Shown: positions 8,277 through 16,733 of the stretch, in pieces | Position numbering within the stretch: the stretch's first letter is position 1 | Layout of the letters: each line of letters begins with the position of its first letter | Origin: Paenibacillus naphthalenovorans | Lineage (GTDB): Bacteria; Bacillota; Bacilli; Paenibacillales; NBRC-103111 | Direction of reading: 5' to 3' | Assembly (NCBI RefSeq): GCF_900099895.1 | Contig: NZ_FNDY01000019.1 | Coordinates: 16,521 to 80,520, forward strand | DNA length: 64,000 nt | Program-made: the position numbers and the translations under genes | Notes under the pieces: generated by a model | Database searches by the model: none | What the model was told of the DNA's origin: nothing | Seen by the model: only the letters and a program-made list of their open reading frames with translations

Positions 8277-9074
8277 TCAACCGTAATAGCCCAATTTGGC
8301 GGAAATCCCAAGCCCCGCTTGCTTCAACGTTGTCACCGCATGCTCAATATTGCAGTTCCGGATGCGTTCTGTCGGCCCGGCGATACTGACGGCGGCCACC
8401 ACCTCGCCGGTATAATCGCGTACAGGCACCCCAATACTTGAAACGCCTTCGTATATTTCATCAATACATAGGGCATATCCCTGGCTTCGGATATCCTTTA
8501 AATGCTTCTTGAAGCGTTCCGGGTCGGTGATGGAATTGGGACCGTAAGGCTGCAAGCGTTCCGCTATTCCTGAAATGATCTCCTCTTTTTGAAAGGCCAG
8601 AATCGCTTTTCCCGATCCGGTGCAGGATACGGGGTTCCGGTTGCCTATGGGCGACAGGGGATGGGGATGTTTAACATCCACTTTCTGAAGGTACGCCACA
8701 TTAGTCCCTTCCAAAATGCCGATAAAAGCGGATTCCCCCAGTTCCTCCGCCAGTCTCTCCAAAAAAGGAAGCGATTCCCGGTGAATTTCCATCTGTGTCG
8801 TAATGATCCCGCTGTAACGCAAAAAGGCAAGGCCGAGGCGGTACCGGGACTTTGGGCTTTTCTCCAACAGACCCTCGGCCGTGAGGAAAGTCATGAGATG
8901 GTAGGCCGTACTTTTGTTTAATCCCAAGAGCCTGGAGATCTCCGTCACTCCCAATTCAGGCCGTTCCAAAGAGAACAGACGCAAGATACGCGCTGCATTT
9001 TTTACGGAATTAAGGGTATAATCCTTATTTTTAAGCGCTTTCATAAGCCTCTCCGGCGAATTCGCATTTTTCAC
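8277..9074 (-). CDS. IclR-family transcriptional regulator
   Basis: A protein of up to 265 residues: winged HTH (about 20-85, with TEISRLLGLNKSTAYHLM) and IclR effector domain (about 100-260, with SFIGILEG-like, GNRNPVSCTGSGKAILA and SSIGVPVRDYTGEVVAAVSIAGP). The start is uncertain. ATG 9074 has no good ribosome-binding site and lies only a few bases after a TATAAT-like box. ATG 9044 has GGAGAGG three bases upstream and would begin closer to the usual IclR N-terminus, giving 255 residues. It is convergent with the catabolic operon to its left and is a second candidate regulator of it. Effector unknown. Confidence 0.9.
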   Translation of the reverse strand: MKNANSPERLMKALKNKDYTLNSVKNAARILRLFSLERPELGVTEISRLLGLNKSTAYHLMTFLTAEGLLEKSPKSRYRLGLAFLRYSGIITTQMEIHRESLPFLERLAEELGESAFIGILEGTNVAYLQKVDVKHPHPLSPIGNRNPVSCTGSGKAILAFQKEEIISGIAERLQPYGPNSITDPERFKKHLKDIRSQGYALCIDEIYEGVSSIGVPVRDYTGEVVAAVSIAGPTERIRNCNIEHAVTTLKQAGLGISAKLGYYG

Positions 9075-9076
9075 TT

Positions 9077-9097
9077 ATTATATCACTAAAATGATAT
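9077..9097 (-). promoter_or_regulatory. Possible autoregulatory inverted repeat and -10 box of the IclR gene
   Basis: ATATCA (9080-9085) and TGATAT (9092-9097) form an inverted repeat with a six-base spacer. On the minus strand a TATAAT-like box overlaps its left arm. Its position right at the 5' end of the IclR gene suits autoregulation. No clear -35 box is seen, so this is tentative. Confidence 0.35.
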
Positions 9098-9147
9098 GAA
9101 TATGGTAAAGTTGTTATTATATTTATTGAAAGGTGGGATAATTCATT

Positions 9148-9345
9148 GTGAACAGCAAGACATTTGCTTCCTTTTGTAGCCTTAGCGAGTGCAGCAACTA
9201 AGCTATGAAATTATAAACCTGGATGAGTCAACTCCAAATCAAACCAAAGTATATTGTAAAAAAAGAAAATGGGACATATAAAGTAGCAGAACAAACCATG
9301 AGTTTCACTGCTGATGGAAAAGTAATTTATGGGGGGCCCATATAG
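9148..9345 (+). pseudogene. Remnant of a small secreted protein gene
   Basis: In the 400-base gap before htpG, a GTG at 9148 preceded by GAAAGGTGGG opens a reading frame MNSKTFASF that needs a frameshift to continue as VALASAAT, together resembling a signal peptide. After a stop, a third frame from 9223 encodes about 40 residues, including YIVKKENGTYKVAEQTM and FTADGKVIYGG, ending at TAG 9345. The pieces look like the start and end of one exported protein broken by small indels or a deletion. No family is recognised. Confidence 0.35.
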
Positions 9346-9378
9346 TCAATTGACCGGACTCAAAAATTCTACTGTATA

Positions 9379-9407
9379 TTGACATCAAAAAATCGTCTAT
9401 GTAATAT
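9379..9407 (+). promoter_or_regulatory. Sigma-A promoter of htpG
   Basis: TTGACA at 9379-9384 and TAATAT at 9402-9407 with an ideal 17-base spacer. The start site predicted near 9414 places the CIRCE operator just downstream of +1. Confidence 0.8.
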
Positions 9408-9418
9408 AAAAAGGAGAG

Positions 9419-9445
9419 TTAGCACTCAGGCGCTTAGAGTGCTAA
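9419..9445. promoter_or_regulatory. CIRCE operator (HrcA binding site) upstream of htpG
   Basis: A perfect CIRCE: TTAGCACTC (9419-9427), a nine-base spacer, GAGTGCTAA (9437-9445). It sits between the sigma-A promoter and the htpG ribosome-binding site, where HrcA would block transcription until heat shock. In B. subtilis CIRCE controls groESL and dnaK, not htpG. Confidence 0.93.
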
Positions 9446-9475
9446 TCGCGGAACGGATTGAAAGGAGAGCGAATC

Positions 9476-11356
9476 ATGGCCAAAAAACAGTTTAAAGCCG
9501 AATCCAAAAGATTATTGGAAATGATGATTAACTCCATTTATACGCAGAGAGAGATTTTCCTAAGAGAGCTGATCTCGAATGCGAGCGATGCCATTGACAA
9601 AATCTACTATAAAGCGCTGTCCGACGATCAATTGGTTTTTGATAAAGACAATTATTACATCAAAGTAAAGCCGGATAAGGCCAACCGGACATTGACCATC
9701 TCCGATACGGGGATCGGTATGACCAAAGAGGAGCTGGAGAATAACCTGGGGGTTATCGCCAAGAGCGGCTCATTGGCATTCAAGAAAGAAAACGAATTGA
9801 AGGATGGGCACAATATCATCGGTCAATTCGGGGTGGGATTTTATTCTGCTTTTATGGTAGCCGAAGTGGTTACGGTCATCAGCAAGGCTTTGGGCAGCGA
9901 TGAGGCGTATAAGTGGGAATCCAGAGGAGCAGACGGGTATACGATTGAGCCATGCGAGAAAGCGACGGCAGGTACGGATATTATTTTGAAAATTAAAGAG
10001 AATACGGAAGAGGATCAATACGACGAGTATCTTGAAGAGTATCGTTTAAGATCGATTATCAAAAAATACTCCGATTTTATCCGGTACCCCATAAAGATGG
10101 ATGTGAAAGGGCAGCGGCCTAAAGAAGGCAGCGACAATGAATTCGAAGAATATGTTGAAGAACAAACCATCAACAGCATGGTTCCGATTTGGCGGAAAAA
10201 CAAGAACGAGCTTACGCCGGAAGACTATGAAAATTTCTACACCGAGAAACGCTACGGGTTCGATAAGCCTCTAAAGCATATTCATATTAGTGCCGACGGT
10301 GCCGTGGTGTATAATGCCATTCTGTTTATCCCGGAGAATACGCCGTTCGATTATTATACGAAGGAATATGAGAAAGGCCTGGAGCTGTATTCCAACGATG
10401 TGCTGATCATGAATAAGTGTCCCGATCTGCTTCCCGACTATTTCAGCTTTGTTAAGGGAATGGTGGATTCCGAGGATTTATCGCTCAACATTTCCAGAGA
10501 GATTCTGCAGCATGACCGGCAATTGAGCCTCATCGCCAAAAACATCAAGAACAAAATCAAGAGCCAGCTGCAAAGCTTATTGAAGGATGAAAGAGAGAAG
10601 TATGAAAAATTCTATAAGGCCTTTGGCAGACAGCTGAAATTCGGGGTATACAGCGATTTCGGCGCCAATAAAGAGATGCTGCAGGATCTGCTGATGTTCT
10701 ACTCCTCCAAAGAGAAGAAGCTGGTCACCCTGGATGAGTACGTGTCGAGAATGCCTGAGGATCAAAAATACATCTACTATGCCTCCGGGGAATCGATTGA
10801 ACGCATCGAGAAGCTTCCTCAAACCGAGCTGGTAGCCGACAAGGGATATGAGATCCTATACTTTACCGATGATATCGATGAGTTCGCCGTCAAAATGCTC
10901 ATGACCTACAAAGAAAAAGAATTTAAATCGGTATCGAGCGGCGACCTGGGAATTGAACCGGATGCAAGCGAAAACACGTCGGATGCAGAAGAGGGCGAAA
11001 CCAAAGACCTCTTTGAATATATGAAAAACATACTGAAGGATAAAGTGAAGCATGTCAAAGCATCCAAGAGACTGAAGACCCATCCTGTCTGCCTGTCTAC
11101 GGAGGGCGAATTAACGATTGAAATGGAAAAGATCCTCAAAGCCATGCCTAGCGGCCAGGATGTCAAAGCGGACAAGATTCTGGAGATCAACATCCATCAT
11201 GAGGTATTCCAATCCTTAAAGGATGCTTATGCAAACGATAAAGAGAAACTCAATCTGTATACAAATCTGTTGTACAACCAGGCACTGTTAATCGAAGGAT
11301 TGCCGATCCAGGATCCCGTCGAATTCACCAACGATATTTGCAAAATCATGGTTTAA
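9476..11356 (+). CDS. htpG: HtpG (Hsp90-family molecular chaperone)
   Basis: A 626-residue protein matching bacterial Hsp90. The N-terminal GHKL ATPase domain contains [12 protein letters not shown] (about 31-42), DTGIGM and [14 protein letters not shown]; the middle domain has NISREILQ; the C-terminal dimerisation part contains [13 protein letters not shown] text near residue 570. ATG 9476 follows AAAGGAGAG; an in-frame TTG 18 bases earlier is part of that leader. It acts as a cytoplasmic homodimeric chaperone using ATP to remodel clients. It stands alone between its own promoter/CIRCE and a strong terminator, so it is a single-gene, HrcA-type heat-shock unit. Annotation is secure. Confidence 0.98.
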   Translation: MAKKQFKAESKRLLEMMINSIYTQREIFLRELISNASDAIDKIYYKALSDDQLVFDKDNYYIKVKPDKANRTLTISDTGIGMTKEELENNLGVIAKSGSLAFKKENELKDGHNIIGQFGVGFYSAFMVAEVVTVISKALGSDEAYKWESRGADGYTIEPCEKATAGTDIILKIKENTEEDQYDEYLEEYRLRSIIKKYSDFIRYPIKMDVKGQRPKEGSDNEFEEYVEEQTINSMVPIWRKNKNELTPEDYENFYTEKRYGFDKPLKHIHISADGAVVYNAILFIPENTPFDYYTKEYEKGLELYSNDVLIMNKCPDLLPDYFSFVKGMVDSEDLSLNISREILQHDRQLSLIAKNIKNKIKSQLQSLLKDEREKYEKFYKAFGRQLKFGVYSDFGANKEMLQDLLMFYSSKEKKLVTLDEYVSRMPEDQKYIYYASGESIERIEKLPQTELVADKGYEILYFTDDIDEFAVKMLMTYKEKEFKSVSSGDLGIEPDASENTSDAEEGETKDLFEYMKNILKDKVKHVKASKRLKTHPVCLSTEGELTIEMEKILKAMPSGQDVKADKILEINIHHEVFQSLKDAYANDKEKLNLYTNLLYNQALLIEGLPIQDPVEFTNDICKIMV

Positions 11357-11364
11357 TATAACAG

Positions 11365-11405
11365 AATAACCCGATTCGGGCGCAAGCCCGGGTCGGGTTA
11401 TTTGT
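11365..11405 (+). terminator. Intrinsic terminator of htpG
   Basis: A 17-base stem, AATAACCCGATTCGGGC pairing with GCCCGGGTCGGGTTATT across a GCAA tetraloop (11382-11385), with one internal mismatch region, ends in TTT. A strong hairpin just after the htpG stop. Confidence 0.88.
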
Positions 11406-11530
11406 CGTTGTCTCCCTGACGCACCGTGCATGGGATATGTCCAAAGAAGGACTTTCCTGTAGACAGAAGAATAAGTAATATACAGAAAAATAGTGCTGGA
11501 TGACCAAGGGGAAACACAGGAGGCAAACTC

Positions 11531-13444
11531 ATGAATCAATTGGCTATGAAAACATTCAATACGACACAAGTCAACCTCGAGAAAATAGCGGCGCTGTTTC
11601 CCAATGTGATTACGGAGACAAGAGATCGTCAAGGGAAATTGATCCGCGCGATCGATTTTGATTTGTTAAAACAGGAGCTGTCCGATGTCCTTGTCGAAGG
11701 AGAGAAAGAACGATACCAGCTGACCTGGCCGGGCAAGAAAGAGGCGATCCTCAACGCCAATACGCCCATCGATAAAACGCTGCGGCCGGTCAAAGAAGAC
11801 AGTGTCGATTGGGACAGCACGCAAAATCTGTACATCGAAGGCGACAACCTCGAAGTGCTGAAGCTGCTGCAGGAGTCCTATTTACATAAGATCAAAATGA
11901 TTTACATTGATCCCCCGTACAATACAGGAAAGGATTTCATTTATAAGGACGATTTCAAATCGTCTGCCGATGTCTATTTGGCGGCGTCGGGACAAGTCGA
12001 TTCCGAAGGGAATAGACTGGTTCAGAATACCGAATCCAATGGAAAATTCCATAGTGACTGGTTAACCATGATGTATTCCAGGCTTAAAGTATCCAAGAAC
12101 TTGTTAAGAGACGACGGAATCGTGTTTATCAGTATCGACGAAAGCGAGCATCCAAGACTGCGCCTGTTGTGCGATGAGATATTTGGAATCAAAAACCATA
12201 TCGCGGACCTGGTTTGGCAAAATAAAAAGGGCGGGGGAAACGATTCCAGGCATGTCGCCGTCGAGCATGAATATATTCTGGTTTACGCCAAAAATAAAGA
12301 GATGGTCGATGAGCTTTATGAAATGTACTCCGACGACTATTTGAAGCGCTACAAAGAGGAAGACTCGGAAGGTAAATTTTATTGGGACACATTTAAAAGA
12401 AAATCGGGGAAGCAATATTATCCGATTACCTGCCCGGACGGCACCGTCCTGGAATTGGACGAAAACGGCAATCCGATCAGCTGGCTCCGGTCGGAGAAAA
12501 GGTTTAAAGAAGACCTGGCCAAAGGAGAAATCCGGATCATTAAAGTCGGCGAGAACTGGTCGGTCCAGTTTAAACAACGATTGCCCAAAGGCAAGACGCC
12601 CAGAAGCATCTATAAATCCGGCGCCATGCTGGATGAGAATGGAACAACCAGCGACGGCAGCAGCGATTTGCTCCGGCTATTCGGCAAAGACGTGTTTTCT
12701 AACCCGAAGCCCGTCAGCTTAATCAAGCATCTGATCGGCTTTGGCATAGGCTCCGAGGATCTGGCCCTCGATTTCTTCTCCGGCTCCGGTACACTGGCCC
12801 ATGCGATCATGGAATTAAACGCGGAGGATAACGGCCGCAGAAAATTTATTCTGGTGCAGCTGCAGGAAGATATTGACGCGATGTACAATCAGGCCGAACA
12901 AAACCGGAAAATGATCTTCAAAAATGCGATAGATACGTTAAACGAACTGAACCGCCCTCATTACTTAACGGAGCTGGGTAAAGAGCGCATCCGCCGCGCC
13001 GCCGGGAAAATCAAAGAGGAGACCGGAGCGGACATAGATTATGGCTTCCGGGTATACCGTACGGATTCCTCCAATATGAAGGATGTCTACTATACGCCGG
13101 CCGAGCTGGGTCAAGTGGATCTTGCGGATTTGGCATCCAACATCAAGGAAGACCGGATCGGGGAAGATCTGCTCGTTCAAGTGATGCTGGAATGCGGCCT
13201 GGAGCTTTCATTGCCCATGGAAACAAAGGAAGTTGAAGGGAAGACCGTTCATCATGTGGCAGGCGGCTCCTTGATCGCCTGCTTCGATGAAGACATCACG
13301 GAATCGGTCATGAAGAAGATTGCAATGGAACAGCCTCAGCGTGTCGTATTCCGCGACAGCTCTTTTAGGGACGACGCCGCACGCATCAACGTGGAAGAAC
13401 TGTTCAAGCTGCTTTCTCCGGGCACGGAAATCCAGGTGCTGTAA
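11531..13444 (+). CDS. mod: Type III restriction-modification DNA methyltransferase (Mod)
   Basis: A 637-residue DNA adenine N6-methyltransferase. The catalytic motif DPPYNTG begins at residue 127 and the S-adenosylmethionine motif FFSGSGTLAHA lies near residue 413, the beta-class order typical of type III Mod. The central region (about 200-400) would hold the target-recognition domain that specifies the asymmetric site. ATG 11531 is preceded by CAGGAGG. The gene is 15 bases upstream of res, as expected for an operon. Mod methylates host DNA and gives sequence specificity to the Mod-Res complex. The frame is intact and there is no simple-sequence repeat that would suggest phase variation. Confidence 0.95.
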   Translation: MNQLAMKTFNTTQVNLEKIAALFPNVITETRDRQGKLIRAIDFDLLKQELSDVLVEGEKERYQLTWPGKKEAILNANTPIDKTLRPVKEDSVDWDSTQNLYIEGDNLEVLKLLQESYLHKIKMIYIDPPYNTGKDFIYKDDFKSSADVYLAASGQVDSEGNRLVQNTESNGKFHSDWLTMMYSRLKVSKNLLRDDGIVFISIDESEHPRLRLLCDEIFGIKNHIADLVWQNKKGGGNDSRHVAVEHEYILVYAKNKEMVDELYEMYSDDYLKRYKEEDSEGKFYWDTFKRKSGKQYYPITCPDGTVLELDENGNPISWLRSEKRFKEDLAKGEIRIIKVGENWSVQFKQRLPKGKTPRSIYKSGAMLDENGTTSDGSSDLLRLFGKDVFSNPKPVSLIKHLIGFGIGSEDLALDFFSGSGTLAHAIMELNAEDNGRRKFILVQLQEDIDAMYNQAEQNRKMIFKNAIDTLNELNRPHYLTELGKERIRRAAGKIKEETGADIDYGFRVYRTDSSNMKDVYYTPAELGQVDLADLASNIKEDRIGEDLLVQVMLECGLELSLPMETKEVEGKTVHHVAGGSLIACFDEDITESVMKKIAMEQPQRVVFRDSSFRDDAARINVEELFKLLSPGTEIQVL

Positions 13445-13459
13445 GGAAGGTGAGCTGAC

Positions 13460-16400
13460 ATGAGAATAAAATTCAAGCACCAACCGTTTCAGCTGGATGC
13501 CGTCAAAAGCGTTGTCGGCGCGTTTTACGGGCAGCCTAACGAATCCTCCCGTTTCACGCTGGATAAGGGCAGACGGCAGAAGGCCGAATATGCGGGGGAT
13601 TTGTTTCAAACGGCAAATAACGAACCGGAATATGGATTTAAAAATCATGCCATCAAGCTGCCCGATCATGACATACTCCGCAATATCCAAGCCGTACAAC
13701 GCGAGAACGGATTGAAAATATCGGAGCGGCTCGAAGGCCAATATAACCTGACGGTCGAAATGGAAACCGGTACGGGCAAGACCTACACCTATATCCGGAC
13801 GATGTTTGAGCTGTACAAGAAATACGGATGGAGCAAATTCATCATCGTTGTCCCGTCCATCGCCATCCGGGAAGGCGTACTCAAGACGTTTCAAATGACG
13901 GAAGATCATTTTATGGCCGAATACGGGTCGAAGGTTCGATATTTTGTCTACAACTCCAAGCAATTGCATCATATCGAGAGGTTTGCCGCCGATGCCGGCA
14001 TCAATGTCATGATTATTAATTCGCAAGCGTTTGCAGCCAGAGGGCAGGATGCAAGACGGATTTACATGGAGCTGGATGAATTCCATACCCGCAGACCCAT
14101 GGATGTGATTGCCGGCACGAATCCGATCCTGATCATTGACGAGCCGCAATCGGTGGAAGGCCAGAAGACCAAGGAATCGCTCAAATTATTCAATCCGCTG
14201 TTCACCCTGCGATATTCGGCCACCCACCGGGAGGAATATAACAAGGTTTACCGGCTCGACGCCTTGGATGCATACAATATGAAGCTCGTGAAAAAGATCA
14301 GCGTCAAGGGCATCTCGGTGAAAGGGACAAGCGGAACCGAAAGCTACCTGTATCTCGAAGGCATCGATGTCAGCGATAAACATGCTCCCATAGCCCGGCT
14401 TGAGCTGGAAATCCGCACAAAAACCGGCTTGAGCAAAAAAACGCTGAGAATCAGAAGCGGCGACGACATGTATCCATTATCCGGCCGGCTGGAACAGTAC
14501 AGAGGCTATAAGGTGTCCGAAATCAACGGTCGGAACAATACGGTGAGCTTCATTAACGGGGTTACGCTGCGGGCCGGTGACGTCCAGGGCGACGTGAGCG
14601 AGCTGCATTTGCGGCGAATCCAGATTCGGGAAACGATTAAATCCCATTTGGAGAAGGAGCGGGTGCTGTTCTATAAAGGGATCAAAGTGCTGTCGCTCTT
14701 CTTCATCGATGAGGTTGCCAAATACCGGCAGTATGATCAGGACGGCAGCGAACATAATGGCGTGTACGCCGGCATGTTCGAAGAGGAATATATGGATCTC
14801 CTGAACGAGCAGCTGTCGCTGGGTTCGGACGATCCGTACGTTCAGTATTTAAACGGAATTCATGTAAAAGAGACGCACAAAGGGTACTTCTCCATCGACA
14901 AGAGGAGCAGCCGGTTCATTGATTCCAAAGTATCCGCCAGAGAGACGGATTCGGATGATGCCGACGCCTACGATTTGATCATGCGGGACAAGGAGAGGCT
15001 GCTGAGCTTCGAGGAACCGACACGGTTTATTTTCTCGCATTCCGCCTTGAAAGAAGGCTGGGATAATCCGAACGTGTTCCAGATATGCACGCTGAAGTAC
15101 AGCGATTCCGCCGTCAAAAAAAGGCAGGAGGTAGGCCGGGGCCTCAGACTGTGCGTCAACCGGCATGGGGAGCGGATCGATTCCAGCGTCCCCGGTATCG
15201 ACGTGCATGAGATCAACGTCTTGACAGTAATCGCCAGCGAATCCTATGAGCAATTCGCCAAGCAGCTCCAGCATGAAATTGCCGCTGCTTTATCGGACCG
15301 GCCCCGCAAGGCGGATATGGGCTTCTTTATGGACAAGGTGTTAACAAACGCCCGCGGCGAGCCATTGAAAATCGGCGAAAAGCTGGCCGCCAAATTGCAG
15401 TATACGTTCATAAAGAACGGCTATGTCGACGATCAGTTCCGGTTAACGGATGATTATTATGCCGCAGTTGAACGGCAAGACGTCAAGCTGCCTAATGAAC
15501 TGTTGCCTTATAAAGAACCGCTCATCGAGATGATCAAAACGATATATGCAGCAGGCAAGGAGGAAATGACGGAGAATGACCGGGACCGCAATATCCCGTC
15601 CGTCACCGTGAACGGCAACTTCTACAAAAAAGAGTTTAAGGAGCTGTGGGATCGGATCAACCGCAAATCGGTCTATACCGTCCGGTTCGATTCCGGCGAG
15701 CTGGTTCGAAATTGTATCGCGGCATTGGATGCCGACTTGCGGGTTCCCTCCGTACGTTATGCCGTCCAGCATGGAGTAATGAACCGGATCGAGTCAAGGG
15801 AGCAGTTGAGGCAGGGTGAGGCGTTTGTGACCCGAAAGACGCAGACGGAGTTTGTTCACAGGGAGGCGTCCTCTAGGATCAAATACGATTTGATCGGCAA
15901 GCTGATGGATGAGACGCGGCTCACACGAAAGACGATTGCGTCTATCCTGGCCGGAGTGAAGCAGAACACCTTTCTGCAGTTCAGGGAAAACCCGGAGGAA
16001 TTTATCATTCGGGCGGCCAAGCTGATCAATGAACAAAAGGCGACTACCATCATCGAATCGATCACCTATGACGTTGTGAATGAGACGTTCCATACGGACA
16101 TATTTACCCAAAATACGCTGAAGGGACAGTTGGGCCACAATGCCGTTTCCGCCGAGAAGCACATTTACGATTATGTCGTGACCGATTCCAAAATCGAGAG
16201 GGCCTTCGCCCAGGCGCTGGATACGAGCCAGGAAGTGCAGATTTATGCCAAGCTGCCGCGCGGCTTCTTCATCCCGACTCCGGTAGGTAATTACAACCCC
16301 GATTGGGCCATTGTGTTCAAGGAAGGCACGGTAAGGCACATTTACTTTATTGCGGAGACCAAGGGCTCGATCGACTCGATGGAACTGAGAGAAGTGGAGA

Positions 16401-16510
16401 AGGCGAAGATCGAATGTGCCCGCAAGCATTTTGCCCGATTAAGCACGGGACAATTGAAGTACGATGTGGTCAATAATTACGAGAAGCTGCTGGAGATTGT
16501 AAAAGGATAA
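13460..16510 (+). CDS. res: Type III restriction endonuclease (Res), DEAD-like helicase-nuclease
   Basis: A 1016-residue protein. The SF2 motor has Walker A ETGTGKTYT near residue 99, the DEAD-type box IIDEPQS near residue 226, SATH, and motif VI QEVGRGLRLCVN near residue 555. The C-terminal PD-(D/E)xK nuclease is visible as NPDWAIVF (about 945) and IAETKG (about 962). ATG 13460 has GGAAGGTGA upstream. It uses ATP to communicate between two inversely oriented sites and cuts DNA with Mod. All motor and nuclease residues are present, so the system looks functional. A terminator follows, so mod-res is a self-contained defence unit. Confidence 0.95.
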   Translation: MRIKFKHQPFQLDAVKSVVGAFYGQPNESSRFTLDKGRRQKAEYAGDLFQTANNEPEYGFKNHAIKLPDHDILRNIQAVQRENGLKISERLEGQYNLTVEMETGTGKTYTYIRTMFELYKKYGWSKFIIVVPSIAIREGVLKTFQMTEDHFMAEYGSKVRYFVYNSKQLHHIERFAADAGINVMIINSQAFAARGQDARRIYMELDEFHTRRPMDVIAGTNPILIIDEPQSVEGQKTKESLKLFNPLFTLRYSATHREEYNKVYRLDALDAYNMKLVKKISVKGISVKGTSGTESYLYLEGIDVSDKHAPIARLELEIRTKTGLSKKTLRIRSGDDMYPLSGRLEQYRGYKVSEINGRNNTVSFINGVTLRAGDVQGDVSELHLRRIQIRETIKSHLEKERVLFYKGIKVLSLFFIDEVAKYRQYDQDGSEHNGVYAGMFEEEYMDLLNEQLSLGSDDPYVQYLNGIHVKETHKGYFSIDKRSSRFIDSKVSARETDSDDADAYDLIMRDKERLLSFEEPTRFIFSHSALKEGWDNPNVFQICTLKYSDSAVKKRQEVGRGLRLCVNRHGERIDSSVPGIDVHEINVLTVIASESYEQFAKQLQHEIAAALSDRPRKADMGFFMDKVLTNARGEPLKIGEKLAAKLQYTFIKNGYVDDQFRLTDDYYAAVERQDVKLPNELLPYKEPLIEMIKTIYAAGKEEMTENDRDRNIPSVTVNGNFYKKEFKELWDRINRKSVYTVRFDSGELVRNCIAALDADLRVPSVRYAVQHGVMNRIESREQLRQGEAFVTRKTQTEFVHREASSRIKYDLIGKLMDETRLTRKTIASILAGVKQNTFLQFRENPEEFIIRAAKLINEQKATTIIESITYDVVNETFHTDIFTQNTLKGQLGHNAVSAEKHIYDYVVTDSKIERAFAQALDTSQEVQIYAKLPRGFFIPTPVGNYNPDWAIVFKEGTVRHIYFIAETKGSIDSMELREVEKAKIECARKHFARLSTGQLKYDVVNNYEKLLEIVKG

Positions 16511-16559
16511 TTCCCGTGCGAGCATGGTTCATAAGGTTCGCCGGAAAAAATTGCAAAAT

Positions 16560-16598
16560 GCCTTTGTGTCCGAACCGTTCGGGCTCAAAGGCTTTTTT
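16560..16598 (+). terminator. Intrinsic terminator of the mod-res operon
   Basis: GCCTTTGTGTCCGAAC pairs with GTTCGGGCTCAAAGGC (few internal mismatches) and is followed by TTTTTT at 16593-16598. Confidence 0.85.
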
Positions 16599-16646
16599 AT
16601 GGAGCGTTTTTTTGTGAACAAAATGGGGTTCTTGCAAAAAAAAACA

Positions 16647-16676
16647 TTGACGTTGATAATCATTATCAATTAGAAT
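16647..16676 (+). promoter_or_regulatory. Promoter overlapped by a perfect Fur box, upstream of the AraC/Btr-like gene
   Basis: TTGACG (16647-16652) and TAGAAT (16671-16676) are 18 bases apart. The spacer holds TGATAATCATTATCA (16654-16668), a perfect 7-1-7 Fur box of the Bacillus type. Fur bound there would occlude RNA polymerase, giving iron repression. A strong match. Confidence 0.88.
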
Positions 16677-16733
16677 GTGACTTTGTAATGATATTGCAAT
16701 AGCCGTCGATATATAGAAAGGAGTCATGGGATC

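Noticed and set aside
13208..14149. 313-codon minus-strand ORF across the mod-res junction
   Set aside because: Long only because the opposite frame is constrained; it spans two genes with clear motifs and shows no domain.
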